From: Paragonimus skrjabini miyazakii
Lineage: Eukaryota; Platyhelminthes; Trematoda; Plagiorchiida; Troglotrematidae
Length of the DNA stretch: 64,000 bases
NCBI GenBank assembly: GCA_014338405.1
Contig: JTDE01000699.1
Span: 83,233 to 147,232, forward strand
Reading direction: 5' to 3'
The translations under genes and the position numbers were made by a program. Within the stretch, counting starts at the first letter, position 1; every line of letters begins with the position of its first letter. The notes under the pieces are model-generated. The model ran no database searches. It was not told the origin of the DNA and worked only from the letters and a program-made list of their open reading frames with translations. This document shows positions 1-12,524 of this stretch, piece by piece.

Positions 1-3000
1 GGCTCAACTCAATAGTTTGTTGATATTGTGAGAATCCTTCGGATGAATACACATTACCGAAACAAATTATGCGAACGGTTGTACGCTTATCCGCTCCAAT
101 TATGTACATCATATTCGAACGACCACAATCGTGCACATAATAATGGGCTGAACAAAAATCACCGGAGTTGAAGTGTTAACTTAAGGTTATCAATAACAGA
201 ATCCCAATAAATGAAACGATTAGTCAGTGAGTATTTGATTGCACAGTTTTCACTGTTGTAAGTTAGCCTCACCCGGTTGACATTTGACTGCTTCTCGTTC
301 ATTTACCTGGCAAGTATCTGAGATGAGGTTTCCGCCGATGACAGTAGATTTAACCTATGCCTATGTAGTCATATTTTGTCTGCATAGGCTGCTCTAATAT
401 TCAGTCCACCAATGTCAGTAGTATACGTTAGTCGAACTCCAGAAAATATTGCCATCCGTGTGTTTGTCGATTAGACAGACGGAAAAATTTCTGTTAATTA
501 TCGCCGCTTTGGTTAAGCCGCATACAATGCAAGGTTTACGTCGTGAGTGTATGCTCTTGTTCTATTTTAACCGACCAGCTAACAAGTGTACAAAAACAGC
601 TTGCAAAAAAACCGAAATGGTAAAGAGGTTGGAAAACAGCTGAAATTGGATGCATATGTAGTAACCACTATCTAAAACAGTTCAGAGAAGGTGGTTTACG
701 GGGTATATCTGTGAAAGTTTTAAACAGCACATTTCACAGGCATACGTTAGACACTTTCTTGGAACGTCAGTAGGCTAATGAATTATCATTTGAATTATAT
801 TCCGTTGATTATGTCATTCAGGGTGTCCAAAAATTGACAGCTAAGTTCAATCATGTTACCTCTGTGTTTACCCAGAAGCTCAAAATCCTAAATTCATTTG
901 TTTACAATACAAATCAATAAGGCTTAGTTGCCTCGTTATTTAAACCTGTGCATATACATGGTCCATTGCGGCCGTGTGAGTAACTTGGTTTAGACCACTT
1001 TGTAAATATTGCCTCAAGGTATTTTAAACTGATATCGAGAAAAAATACGTGTACTCTGGAAAAGTAAGTAGGTTATCCGGATATCTCAAGCAAGAGACGT
1101 TGTAGTTAGTGGCTTGTTATCAGAGAAAATATCTGGTCACAGGTGAACTGAGTGAGATCAATCGGTCTAATGATGAACACCAGCTACTTCAGTCGTACGA
1201 AACTCAGTCAGTCATCCTAACTTTGTTGTTCGGAACAGTTACTGTCCAATTCATTCTACGTATACTTTCAAATGAAACATTAGAAGTACGTACTTATAAC
1301 CTCCAAAGCATCTAGACACAAAAATTGCAGTAAGATATAAATGAAACGATAATCTCCCGTTAGCTTTAATGTGGTGCGAAGACCAAGAGTGGAAGGCCAT
1401 CAAACCAATTTGGACCATAAAATTTGATTTACAAACCGCTTATTTACTCGAAAGGAGTCATGGAACGAATGATCAAGCGTAGTTCTTGATGCTTGCGTTT
1501 TTAAAAACCACTATGACCGAACAGTAAAGTAAACTAAGAGCATTACTGATCAATTTGCCTTTCATTCTGAACCAAGAATGAGTGACATAGTCATGTTTTG
1601 CATCCAATTTCCCTTCAAAATAATCAAAGGCGTCAGAAGCTTCCGACTGTAATTCAGTTCTGTACACTGCATGTTGGTCTGTAATATCCTTCATAGGACT
1701 GGCATAAAGTTATTGTTCACGAAGCTACCGTGTTACATACTTACCAGCCTGATTGTAAATACTTTTGACCTGCATATTTTCCAGTAGATTTTAAAGTTTC
1801 CATACAGGCGGTAAATTACCTTGAGCTTAACAGAGATTGTTTTTGACCAACAATGACATTAAACGGAAAATTCAACAGGAGATTCAGACATTTTACTAAG
1901 GTGGCAAAGCAAAGGAAGTAAACTACGTAGATAACAAGTACTTGGTAACTTTGCATAGAGAACAACTGTTTGTGAGCGGTAGAAGATAAAACCGTTCCAG
2001 ATGCACAACACAAACAGAATATCCACATCTTCGACAAATGGAGATGACGATGTTGTAGTTTCTGATGAGTAATAAACCGTGAAACACTTCTGGTGGACAC
2101 ACTTTATGGCAAGTTGCCTCATTGTTATTTTGAGTATCATTAAAAAACAAACTGAATTTTAAGCAAGTGTAAAAATAACCAACAAAACAAAATCATCTGC
2201 ACGCGAAACGAAAAGTAACATTTTCCGAGTGAAGAAGGAAAGTGCCGTTCAATTGTGAAGGTCACCGTTCGTTTTGGAGATTACGGTTGTAGAAACCAGA
2301 AGTGATATGAGTTACTTTTGTTAACTCGGCAGGTAGATCATTTGTTAGAGAACGGAGGTATTCTGTTTGAGCAGTGAATTGATTTGCCCTGTGCACCACT
2401 AATCTGTGAATTGGTCTTCAAACAGCGGCGCCACAAACAGTGGCAAATTCTTTCAGACAACTGCTGATAGCGTCAACAAGAGACACTGCAAAATGTTCAA
2501 CATAACCCAACAACAAGCGTTTTTGATTGCCACGACTCTACTATATATTCTTTTCACCATTTTGCTCGGTTTTATTATGATACCTTTTGATATTGTTTGA
2601 AAATGATTTTCTCCCATAAGTGTCGTCATTAACCCTGGTAAGACTGGAGATTGGAGATAATTACTCGCATCGCTGGAATTGTACTCGTAAAAGTGATTTT
2701 CAAACTATTCATTCAATCTCCACTTTAGAGCAAACGCATCTGGACGTAATTCCTGACGGAGCTGGACTCTGAATAAATAGATCGATAAGAGATAAATCCC
2801 CCGAGACATATTCAACTGTCCTTTGGACAAGAAACAGTGATACTGAGAAACACAATGATACTATCCGGATACATTACAGTAAAACGTTCACGCTATCAGC
2901 TCAAATATATTTAAGACCGAGTGAGCATCTACAACTTCTAAACAATTTGTGTGCAACGGGAAATTTGTTTTGTTGATAACCATTTACGTCTGACACAAGT

Positions 3001-4735
3001 GTTATTTGAATCGAATGAACCAGTTATAAATTTGATAGTATACAAAGCAGGTTAAGTATTAAGCACATCGGGCGGTAGATAGACTGTGGCCAACTTATCA
3101 AACAAATATTTTGTTGACGTGAGGCTTTTCATAGAGTTTAACTAAGTGTGGTACAGTCAAACTCACGTGTTTCCTCCACTTCATTGTCGAGTAGAGTAAT
3201 CACGTGTTGTTTCAAATGATCCAGTGTCAAAAAGCGCGGTTGGGTAGGAGTGAATATTCTGATTCGCTAAAGGGGTGGTCAAAGTCAACACATTCCTTAC
3301 ATTTACGGAGATGTTACACGGCACTTCGGCAGAATCTCATAGTGGGACTTGCCGTAAAAACAGTAATCGTGGACATCATTTCTTTCTGACAAAACGTTAT
3401 CTGTTTAGTTACTTGGCTTTAGAACAAAATCAGTGTAGGGTGACCACAGCAACTACAACGTGAAATCGTTCGACCAACTTGCACTTCCAAATCTTTTGAA
3501 GATTCCTAGAACTACGACCACCTTGGCCATGAATAACAGCTTTTGCGAAACGGGCTTTTCGAAGTAAATACCCAGACTACTGTCATCGAATTCCTTCACA
3601 AAATTCCCACCGTTTCTTGTTGTTCCGATAAACTCAAAGCACTCCAACCTGTGTTTCGGCAAGCGTGAATTGATAAGGGTAACCTTTTCTTAGGGGGCGT
3701 TGACAGCGCTTTGACAATCAGTTGATTCACACTGGTAAATAAATCATCCACTTCAGCATTTGAAGAGCGGATAGCTTCTACGACGCGGCGGGTGACCTTG
3801 GCAAGCTTGTTAGATGATTGTTGTTTTGGTAGAGCCCAAATAAACCAGCTCCTGATTTTTCTTTTGCAAGGTGCCGTGCATGTCACTAACAACCGAGTGA
3901 TAAGTAATAGATGGTAGATGGAAACAGCAGCTTGATAAAGTTTTTGGCGAAAAACCCTTATCTTATTTGTTAAGTAAGTTCGTCAGATTTTAAGTTTTGT
4001 TTTACTCGAAACATTTCCTTCAATTACGCTTCTCCTGTGGGCGTTGTAATGTGCAATGTGTAATATTCGTAAAGTCTGAATTATTTATTTCAACGTGACA
4101 CTCCGAAACTCATCAATGACATGTTGTTATTTTAAGAGGAAAGCCTAGACTTTTCTTCACATACGTCAACAACTTGAATTCGAAATGGTTATTGATGACA
4201 AATTAGACGACCGCTATGGTCTACGTTGGGAATAATTTCACAGTATACAACGTACAGTTAGTTCGTAAATGCCTGAGGTCCCACTGATCAAGATGAGTAG
4301 AAGAAATGTTAAATAGTGTTTAGGAACAATTCTTCACACAACGTCCACGATCAATACCAGTAAGCGTCAAGGCAAGACGCTTGTAATTGTATCAGAGAGT
4401 GACAAAGAAAAAAGGATGCAATAGAGGATTCTGGTTGACACCGATTGAATATTACTCATCCGTAACAACAGTTTTACATTCATATGGACCTTTTAGTTAG
4501 CCAGGTTTCTAAAAAAAACGTTATACGCTCTAATTTCGCTATTATTATAAATCGTTGGTAATAGATAATTTGGGGAGTGAACTGCAGAAATGCTTGCAAA
4601 TGATGAACGTGTTCAGCACTGTTCCACTGACCTCAAATTAGACACGAACAAACTGGTATTGATAAATCACAGTTTCACTCTCAAACTAGTGTGATTGATT
4701 CCTTGCACGTAATAAAAACGGTTGACTTTAATGTT

Positions 4736-4915
4736 ACTTCAATGGCGTAGTGGTCAACATGGTTGCCTTGTAAAAGCCTTTCCCGAAGCTGACTCCCAAT
4801 GGAGGTAGGGATATGCATTATTGACTGACTCTAACACGAACGAAACATGGGGCTACTTTTCTCTCCGGAGGGACCTAATGGAGCAGTGTGATGGTTGTGA
4901 TCCGTTATGAACGAC
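4736..4915 (+). repeat. Diverged tRNA-like SINE copy
   Basis: This stretch has the same order of blocks as the better copies at 16.8 and 50.5 kb. It has an A-box-like segment (AATGGCGTAGTGGTCAACA), then GGTTGCCT, then a GATATGCATTA block, then a gaCTCTAAcacGA block, and a degraded tail. The B box is not preserved. It is old and probably inert. The ends are approximate because no target-site duplication was found. Confidence 0.6.
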
Positions 4916-6187
4916 ATCCAGGTCTTAAGAAATTCACTACTAATTTATTCCAATTTCAAATATAAAAATTTCTTTCCTGGTTTGCTTTTATCTTGAAAAC
5001 CTGAGAGAAAGCCGTAAATATAAAACCATATGATGTTAACTTTTCTTTCGGTACCTACCTCAAATTTCACTGTAAATAGCAATTGTAGTTACATTGACAA
5101 GTTTGGCAAGACAGTGTTATCAGTACAGCCTACTCCTTACAAAGAAAATTCGTGGTAAGAGCCAAAATCGTACCTATTAGAGATATGTGTTTTGTAAGGA
5201 AAGGTATCAGCCCACTCAGTAATTATGACTTAGCAGTAAGATGGTTAACCATATGGCTATATACTTTTGTGAGTCGATCAAGAATGGCATGCGCGATCCG
5301 CAGACATAGCATAAATTTCACGGTGACAAATAAGATATATAAAAAAATTCACTACGTTCGCAAGACTACAAAACTACGGCGCAGATTGCATCCACAGATG
5401 AAATTTAGAAATCGAATCGGGAACATACAATATTCATTGAAAAGTTTGACCAATATTGCAGAAAACATGCTGCAGTACTATCTATCTCAGTAGAGGTATT
5501 TTGCATGGAAGATGTTGAGTCCTATTAAACATTGAACAGACGGACCTTATGCGCCGTCCTAATTGTTTCGGAAGTAATTATCCCAGCTTCCAATGTCTAT
5601 CAAGCTTTTCTAATGTCTATCTTTTAGTGGTATTTGTTGAGGGCGCAACAAAATTGTTCCAAAAACATATATCTTGGATTGACAGTTTGATAAGGGTACG
5701 CGAGATATATCTGATGTAAATACCGAAACAATAATTCACAAAAGGAAATCCAATAACTGAGCGTTCCGGCAAAATGAACAAGGTCCCAATTACTGAGGGG
5801 CAGACAAACAAGAATTTGAGTCATGTGGACAGACCCGGCTGGTGATCGCAATGAGAGCGAATTTAAGGCTCAAATTAACTGGTCGAGTTGTTTGGCACAC
5901 ATTTTACTTATAGAAGTAGTTATATGTACGGTACACGAATATCTGCTAACTGCAGGAATTAATTGGGTTTAACCTTGATTCCGTCGGGTTCACATAAGGA
6001 TCCTGCTGGCCCCAAAATATTGCTTCATGTTTAAGATTCTGCTTGTAATGAGATTCCTGGACGATACAGTAATTTCAATTGTACGAACTTCATGATTTAA
6101 GTCACCGAAAGGCAATTTCCTTAGTGATTTAAAGCGGGTTTCATAAAGTCTAATAACAGGGTTTTATAACTTGAAAGACTTTCACCA

Positions 6188-6325
6188 GTGATCGCGGCTG
6201 TCGCATTCCCATAGAGTTTTCAGTCAGTTCTTTCCAAAAGAGATATTCTGCTCGAATTTCGCTGTTGTCAGAGGTAGTCAGTGATACACATTCTTGCCAC
6301 GACCAAGGTTAAAACTTCGGCCATG
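6188..6325 (-). repeat. Diverged SINE copy, antisense
   Basis: The left end matches the SINE 3' portion read on the minus strand: a GATCGCGGCTGTCGCATTCC block followed by CATAGAG, against CATAGAC in better copies. It continues through TTTCCAAAAG and a TCGAATTTCGCT block into the degraded tRNA-like region (TTGCCACGACCAAGG). The A box is lost. This is the same family as the 16.8, 35.2 and 50.5 kb copies. Confidence 0.65.
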
Positions 6326-8632
6326 TTTTCGTGGCTAGGTAAAAATTATTAGTATGCGATTCAGGTTCCGATTTTCATAATTGAGCCTCATCTGGCTCAT
6401 GACTGCTGCCATGCTGCTTATTAATAACATAATTGTGACCTACGACACTGGTTCTGGCGGACGCCAATATTAGATTGCTTGAGTAATCTAATTAGACTTG
6501 TCAGTCCTCTGATTATCTTGTAATTTCCGTAAAACGTAGTAGAATTGTGAAATAACGCAGTCTCCACTGACAAATCTTTCGACTTCTTTGGTTTCTCTGT
6601 AATTTAACGGTATCGTAAGGGCTAATTGGAAGTATTCAAAACCGGTCGCTAGTTCAAGTGCAGTTTTGGATTTCATAATTGGACTTAATCTAAAGTATGA
6701 AATTTACGACACTGTTTGTCATGAGTAATAAAGTCTCTCGAAGTGTCGGGGATCAGCTTAAAGCGATATCAGCTGGCTTTGATTTTTCCCGCAGTTAATC
6801 CTTGCTTCCGAGTAGATAATCACTGAGATAATGGCTAGCACAATTTGGTTGGACCTTCTTGTATTTACTACTCAGAAGATTTAGGGACGTGACGAAAGTT
6901 TTCGTTTTTACATTTGCCAAGTTATCTGCAGTGAATTCGTTGTTTTCACATCAGTTTATGCAGTCGTATGAAGGTCGATGGTTTTCAAAACTACACGTTC
7001 CCTTACATGTCCGCTTATGCTATGCAGAACAGTGAATGATTTTGTGAGCACCCTTAAGTTTAGTGATGGAATACCGGAAGGCGGATATGTTAGCAATTTC
7101 ATCCTAGGTTGAATCGCAATTGACAGGTATTCGAATTTTGTCATGCAAACTGGTTCACACATTTCGTGGTTTGTACAACATTTTGAAAGTCACTTCCTTT
7201 GTGAGATGCTTGTCTCTTGGTCATCGATGCAGCGCAAAATTATACACCCACTACTTGGCTGAACCTACCATATGATTTGCCTCTTATTTAGTCAGAGATG
7301 TGTATTTGTGATCAACAAGGTATGTGTTACATATAAACTTTGTAGACTATTGCTTTTACTTTCGGTCTCACCAGTCACATGCGGTTTAAGAACATTCTGC
7401 TAAACAATGTCAGCACGCACAACTTTCTTGCTAAACTCGTTTCCAAAATAGCGGCCTTCAACTATGAGCTTCGTTTGAATAACAATCAAGAACCCGGCGT
7501 GAAGTTAGTCACTTCAGTTTCTGGGTGGCATACATTAGAACGAAAAAAGTTGAGGGTTGATACCGCATGGTGTACTGCCCACCGGCTACATGATGTAGTC
7601 AGAAACGATAGAATAAATACAAAAGGTTTATTTGTTTAGCAAAGCGCATAACCAGCACAGGCCTACTCAAGCCCATCCAGCTCTATTAGCGATGTCTGAT
7701 CCAAAACCAGTGTTCTGGGTGAGTAACTATTCCATACTAAGTTTTGACAGGTTATAAACAGAACACTATTCACATGATGTTCAAAAAGTTTTCCTTTTTT
7801 CGATCGCTTGTTACCAGTTTTGCAGAGTCTTGCAACAAGCTGAAAATAATATTTTCCATCCTAATGCACGTCCACATCATTCCTCTAGTTCAGTACATTG
7901 AATTCAGTGCTGCTTCACTGTGAAAGCCATCTGATTATGTTCAGCTGGCTGATGTATATTTGCCTTGTTCTTAACATTCAAGCCCACAATTTCTTGAAAT
8001 CTGTTGTTCTTGGTGAGAGGGTACAACAGATATGGTGACAAAGAAATTCACAGAAAACCGATCACTACCGTTTCCAGACAGATTTTCCAAATTAAAACAG
8101 ACTTTCATATAGTGTCGACGTGCTAGAGGCAACTTTTTCCTAGTATGTAAGATCCGCCAAAAACATACTTAGAAATCTGTTTTGACTTGGATAAACAGAC
8201 ATTTCGGTAGCGTTCCTATGGGACTACAACATTGGATGAAACACTTGAATTTGCAAGCATTCCCCATTTGGTGTTCGAAAGTGCCAGAGTGGATATCGTT
8301 CTAGGGTTTGTAGTGAAAGTGTAATTGTGCACTTTGAACGGAAGCTTGAAGGTAACACAAAAGTAACACGAACAATCATATAGCTTCGCCATCAAAATCG
8401 TTCCGGTTTGGGCGAAGTTACGCTTGACTTTTCCCGGTTACTTCTAGTTGGCTGTTGTTTGCTACATCTTGGAGTTTGAATAGGGAAGACAGTAGGCTGA
8501 TATTACTCGATGTATACCCGGACAAATTTCGCTGCATTTTTACGAGTGCATACTACAGACCATTTATATATCAGTATGAAAAAGTGAACAAGATAACAGA
8601 AAGTCTATTGTCAGAGTGCACAATCATTGTCA

Positions 8633-8984
8633 CTACCAAGGTAGTGACAACCCTACAAACAGGTTTGAAACAGGTTTGAACTTTTGGATTGCAACAGCTT
8701 CAGCATAGCGCAGTGTTCGCCTGTGTAACGTTGAGTAGATAACGCGAAATGCCGTTGTGAGATCACATTGGTGTTGCGTCATTGGAATATGACGTGCAAT
8801 GGATGATGCAGGCTCTCTGTTTCTATGCGCCTCTGTGACGTCATGTGCTTGCGTGACCCTGGTCCTCAACTGGCGCTCAGTCCTGCCTATGTAGGACGCT
8901 CCGCAACTACATCGATATTCATAGGTAACGTTGGATTTGGCTGACTCAGCTACCGGTTGTTTCACACAGGGCATTGGAATCCGG
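8633..8984 (-). mobile_element. Penelope-like element: GIY-YIG endonuclease C-terminal fragment
   Basis: A minus-strand frame of about 115 codons encodes the endonuclease end of a Penelope-like retroelement (PLE). Visible blocks are RIPMPC, then VTYEYRCSCGASYIGRT with the YIG tyrosine, the following arginine and the C-x-C pair of the PLE endonuclease, then QLRTRV, then TAFRVIY, then the typical end LSLPW directly before the stop. In this family the endonuclease nicks the target before reverse transcription. No reverse transcriptase accompanies this copy, so it is 5'-truncated and cannot act alone. Its last codons form a chance perfect inverted repeat (8629-8637 with 8640-8648). It differs from the 31-32 kb element, which ends KLPWP, so it is probably another PLE lineage. 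Confidence 0.85.
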
Positions 8985-9090
8985 AATGTTCCCTTTAAGG
9001 GTGATGATGTGTGCCAACTTATTCACCGTCGTTTGGTTAGTTCTATCACGAGAACATACAATACGGTTGTCCCAGTGATTCTGTACATAG
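8985..9090 (+). mobile_element. Inverted Penelope-like linker segment
   Basis: The plus strand reads GIRNVPFKGDDVCQL followed by IHRRLVSSITRTYN. This matches the segment that in PLEs joins the reverse transcriptase to the endonuclease (LPFKGD... motif, also seen at about 31.9 kb on the minus strand). It therefore points away from the endonuclease fragment that begins a few bases to its left on the minus strand. The pair looks like one insertion whose 5' part was inverted during integration. The right end is uncertain. Confidence 0.65.
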
Positions 9091-9603
9091 CACTCAGAAT
9101 TTGTTTTTTTTTTGCAGTGCTGCAGGAAGTGCTTTCACAAATCCACAAATATGCGTGAATAATTTTGGCATCCTCGTGGATTAAAAAATGCTGTACTTGT
9201 TTGTATGCACTCTGGTCTATCCCCACTATGATGACAAATAAATCTGCCTTACTCATTCACTGAGTCGAATGTCAAACATCCAAATAAGCAACCATAAATT
9301 TAACAAGTATCTTTTGAGCTAGAATTATACGTAACATGCAGAAGTAGTAGGCCAGTCACAAACCAACATCTCGACGTTTTGTCTCGAATTACAACTGAAC
9401 ACACATTTTAGGAGAACCTGAATCGTCGTGGTATTTCTTCAAATCATTGACCTGTACAAAAGCGTCAGTTATTATCCAACAATCGAAAACAGTTTGTTGA
9501 TCAACAAATTGACTACACATTTTAGTTAATGTGGCCAGCAGCATCTGCATATGTATTTCCTTCGGAGTGCTGCGTTAGCTAATAATTGCCTTCCTTTTTA
9601 AAG

Positions 9604-9776
9604 GTCAACGAACATCTCGGTCCTCTTCAAATCTCGTTGGGCAACATGCTTATCGATATAACTAAATTCATCTTCATCTTCCTCCTGGTAATCTCATCGT
9701 TTGCTTGTGGACTCCATCAATTGTACTACTATTACGTTTCGTTTGAGGAAGATTATCGACCGACTGCTTTCAAGTC
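9604..9776 (+). CDS. TRPC: TRPC channel exon: S5 segment
   Basis: The exon has 173 bases, starts in phase 0 after a pyrimidine-rich TTTTTAAAG acceptor and ends in phase 2 before GTAAGT. It encodes VNEHLGPLQISLG, the TRPC signature at the S4-S5 linker and start of S5. A hydrophobic helix follows (IDITKFIFIFLLVISSFACG), then LHQLYYYY, which matches the outer end of S5. The residues after it (VSFEEDYRPTAFKS) form the turret before the pore. That turret is short and has no cysteine, whereas TRPC4/5 carry a Cys-x4-Cys pair here. The split serine codon TC|C joins the next exon exactly. The family is certain. The exact acceptor is likely, since AAAG is a less common form. Confidence 0.93.
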
Positions 9777-11381
9777 GTAAGTTACTGTTACCAGCTTACC
9801 AGCGATTACTTTATATTGTACTAACAAATTCGACTGAGATACAAATGTATTTCAATACCCCTCTAACGTAACGTTATATAGTTTGTGTGTTTGAAAAAAA
9901 GCACCAATTATTGAAAATATTTGACTGTCAACAATGATGATTACAATTTACTTATAGGACCAAGGATTAACCCGTTAAAACAATATGCCTGAGAGGGGAC
10001 TGGAAGGCAAACATTGTGCGTTTTGTTATTTGCCTTCGATTTCGAAAACTTCATGCGTGTTGTTTGATCAGCTATGGTACAAGAGAAAGCATCATTTGCG
10101 CACTCCCGAAATCCAGGTCATTATGCAGCAGTATCTGGACGTGTTTGTGTTTTTGTTCCGATTCTGTAAATTTTCAAAAACGCAAGCGATTATTGAAACG
10201 TGTTGTTATTAAGGAAGTAGAAATAGGCTTCTGGGACCAAAGAGTGCAATCGAACAGTACTTTAACATAATCAGTGACAGCTCAGCTTTCACAGTTGCAT
10301 TGTCGAACGAGGTATTGTGTGTTACATTTTATTCAAATGTAACGACTATCACGTTGAAAATAATTCACTTCTGAAATTAGAAATAACGACCATACTATAT
10401 GAGCCATGAGAAGCACCCAAAAAGTAAATGCTGATGGATTCCTAATTTGGTTTTGCAGGACAGATTTCTATTTAAACGAGCATTCAAAACGTCTTCACTA
10501 TGATAAAAATCACAGCCGTAAAGTGTCACACATCTGAAGGCTGATAATTATACGACAAACTTGTTCACCTTAAAAGAAAACTTGCGGCAATCATTACACA
10601 ATTTACTCGATCCTTGGTGCAATATCAACTGGTCAGTTCAAATGTATTGTACCAGAGAAGCCTGCTGAATTTTGTTGAAGGATTGCAAGCACCAAGCTTT
10701 TTAAACAAAAAGCTCATCAGTTAACTTGTCTTCAGGAATAAATGACTTCTACAGATCTTGAAAGCAATATTTGTGGTTGTGTGTGCAAATAAATGGCAGA
10801 ATGTGTTACTTACTTTCGGGTTACCAGTGTCCAGCCAACACGATTTTGAAGCTCATTTTTCTCGTATTTTGTCCAATCCTATCAAGGTCTTACGAATTGA
10901 TCACCGACTGTTCTTTATGATCGTGAACCACACCATTTCACATCTAACTGCAAGTCTTAACGATTCATACATACAGGTTGTCAACAAAATGAATCGTATT
11001 CGTCTTGACTCCATCTCAGTTTCCACTCGTAAAAGATTCCGCCCAGATTATCCGTTCTATGGACTCAGTGATTCGTCTCACCTTCTGAAGGGTCTGAACC
11101 ACGGCTTACTCCCCAAAACACACCAAGTCCATCATGATGTATTTAGCTTATAGACGAGTACTAGACAATAGTAAACTGCGTTTGAACTTACGTAAATTAT
11201 ATGCAGCAGTTTTACCGTTCCTGATGGTCTTGTAACAACCACGTGATCACCAGGTTGTCTTAGTTTGTCTTAGATGCCAAAAACTAAGAATATTTATATT
11301 CTTACGAATTTTGGGTACCGTTTTTATGTTTGATATTATTTACCTCGGTAAATTTCAGAGGCTTTCCCTATTTTCCTACAG
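9777..11381 (+). other. Intron, 1605 bp
   Basis: The intron runs from GTAAGT to TTTTCCTACAG and lies between the S5 and pore exons. It contains an unrelated plus-strand open frame at 10758-11153 (131 codons). I judge it to be chance because the flanking exons join perfectly without it and it matches nothing known to me. I see no repeat or RNA gene in it. Confidence 0.85.
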
Positions 11382-11613
11382 CTTACTGAACTCATATCGA
11401 ACTCTGTTCTGGCATTTGTTCGGAAGCAGTCAAGCTGGTCACTTCGAAGTGAGGACCATCAATCGAACCACCGGGGAAAGCGAGCCTATGCCTGCTGCTC
11501 GCAACACTGTCATTGTAGGCGAAATCCTGTTGCTCATTTACCACGCCATGGCCATCATTGTTCTTGTTAATATGCTCATCGCGATGATGTCCAACTCTTT
11601 TCAGACCATACAA
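11382..11613 (+). CDS. TRPC: TRPC channel exon: pore helix, selectivity region and S6
   Basis: The exon has 232 bases. The acceptor TTTTCCTACAG supplies the last base of the split serine, and the exon ends in phase 0 at CAA|GTACGT. The peptide begins LLNSYRTLFWHLFG, the pore helix and filter approach (LFWxxFG is the TRPC hallmark). An extracellular loop of about 30 residues follows, with a possible glycosylation sequon NRT. Then comes S6: a hydrophobic run ending VLVNMLIAMMSNSFQ. NMLIAMM-NS is nearly invariant in TRPC channels and forms the lower gate. The loop after the filter is several residues longer than in TRPC4. Confidence is very high. Confidence 0.96.
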
Positions 11614-12497
11614 GTACGTTCGCGGTCATTTTGGAATGCATTTTAATAGATTTGTATGCATTATCCCAGTAAGTGAAACTTTCAGCAAATATATACCAGG
11701 AACATGGTTTTGATGTCACCCAAGGTCAAATTAATTAGAAACCTAATCAACGTTAGATGAATCTTCTGTCAGTTAAGGACGGTCTATTTAACGGTCGACG
11801 GTACATCCTTCCACGGTTTAGATTATGCTGCTTAGACAAGTGTTACGCCTGTTCAAAGGTAGTAATACCAAGTATAAATCGACCGATTTGTGGAATATAA
11901 AAAGTCTGTGACCAAAGTTCATTAGAACTTTCATGCAGTTTGAGCGAGATTCCATCAGTTGATCATAGTGAACCATTCCATTACAGAATAATGAACCCTT
12001 ACTGTTTCATTGTTAGGTGAATGTAATCTTATTCTGCTCAAGTCAGCCTATACTCAACATCCAAGACATTTTCAATAATTCACCTGTTCAAATATGTGCG
12101 TGCAGTTTGCAGGTTTTCCATACACTTCTTGTGATATGAAAACCATTGCGAATTGTGCATCAGAAATGTATAACTCAAATGAAAAGTAGCTTAAAAATGG
12201 TCACACAGTAAGCACTCAAGCGGAATATCTATTGCTGATATTGTAAGCCCACAAGTGCAACGAAGATCTGTTTCCGTGTTTTGCCGAATGTACCACCTGG
12301 GACATATAGAGACGACTTTGGTTTTCTAACAACAAATGCTTGTTTGAAAACTGTTGGGAATACCCATTGGCTGTCTAGTTACGTTGATATAGTGCGCAAT
12401 AAGATACATGTTGAATCTCTTTTTCGTGTAGACAAACATCACTGTATCAGTCTGTTCTCCATATCATGATGTAAATTCGTACGACTTGCATGAGCAC

Positions 12498-12524
12498 GTA
12501 TGACTGGTATGACCGGTATGACTG
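12498..12524. repeat. Short tandem repeat, 3 x 9 bp
   Basis: There are three consecutive copies of GTATGACTG, the middle one being GTATGACCG. It lies within the 24-kb intron and is a simple slippage repeat with no evident function. Confidence 0.85.

Larger units (their letters stand above)
1..9603 (+). other. Non-coding sequence upstream of the S5 exon (probably intron)
   Basis: The S5 exon starts in mid-domain, so coding exons for S1-S4 must lie upstream. I checked several candidate donors here (near 277, 1056, 7320, 7720 and 7960). None is preceded by a phase-compatible S4-like peptide, so the previous exon is probably before base 1. The stretch holds diverged SINE copies at about 4736-4915 and 6188-6325 and a rearranged Penelope-like fragment at 8633-9090. 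No other gene is supported; the open frames present are short and match no family I know. Confidence 0.6.

Noticed and set aside
5152..5493. 113-codon basic plus-strand open frame
   Set aside because: No splice-compatible ends, no recognisable S1-S4 or other domain, and no stop-poor context beyond chance.
8629..8648. Perfect 9-bp inverted repeat GTCACTACC/GGTAGTGAC as a possible terminator or regulatory hairpin
   Set aside because: It is formed by the last codons (LSLPW-stop) of the Penelope endonuclease and a few following bases; coincidence is sufficient.
10758..11153. 131-codon plus-strand open frame between the S5 and pore exons
   Set aside because: The flanking exons join perfectly in phase and by TRPC alignment without it; its length is within chance expectation.
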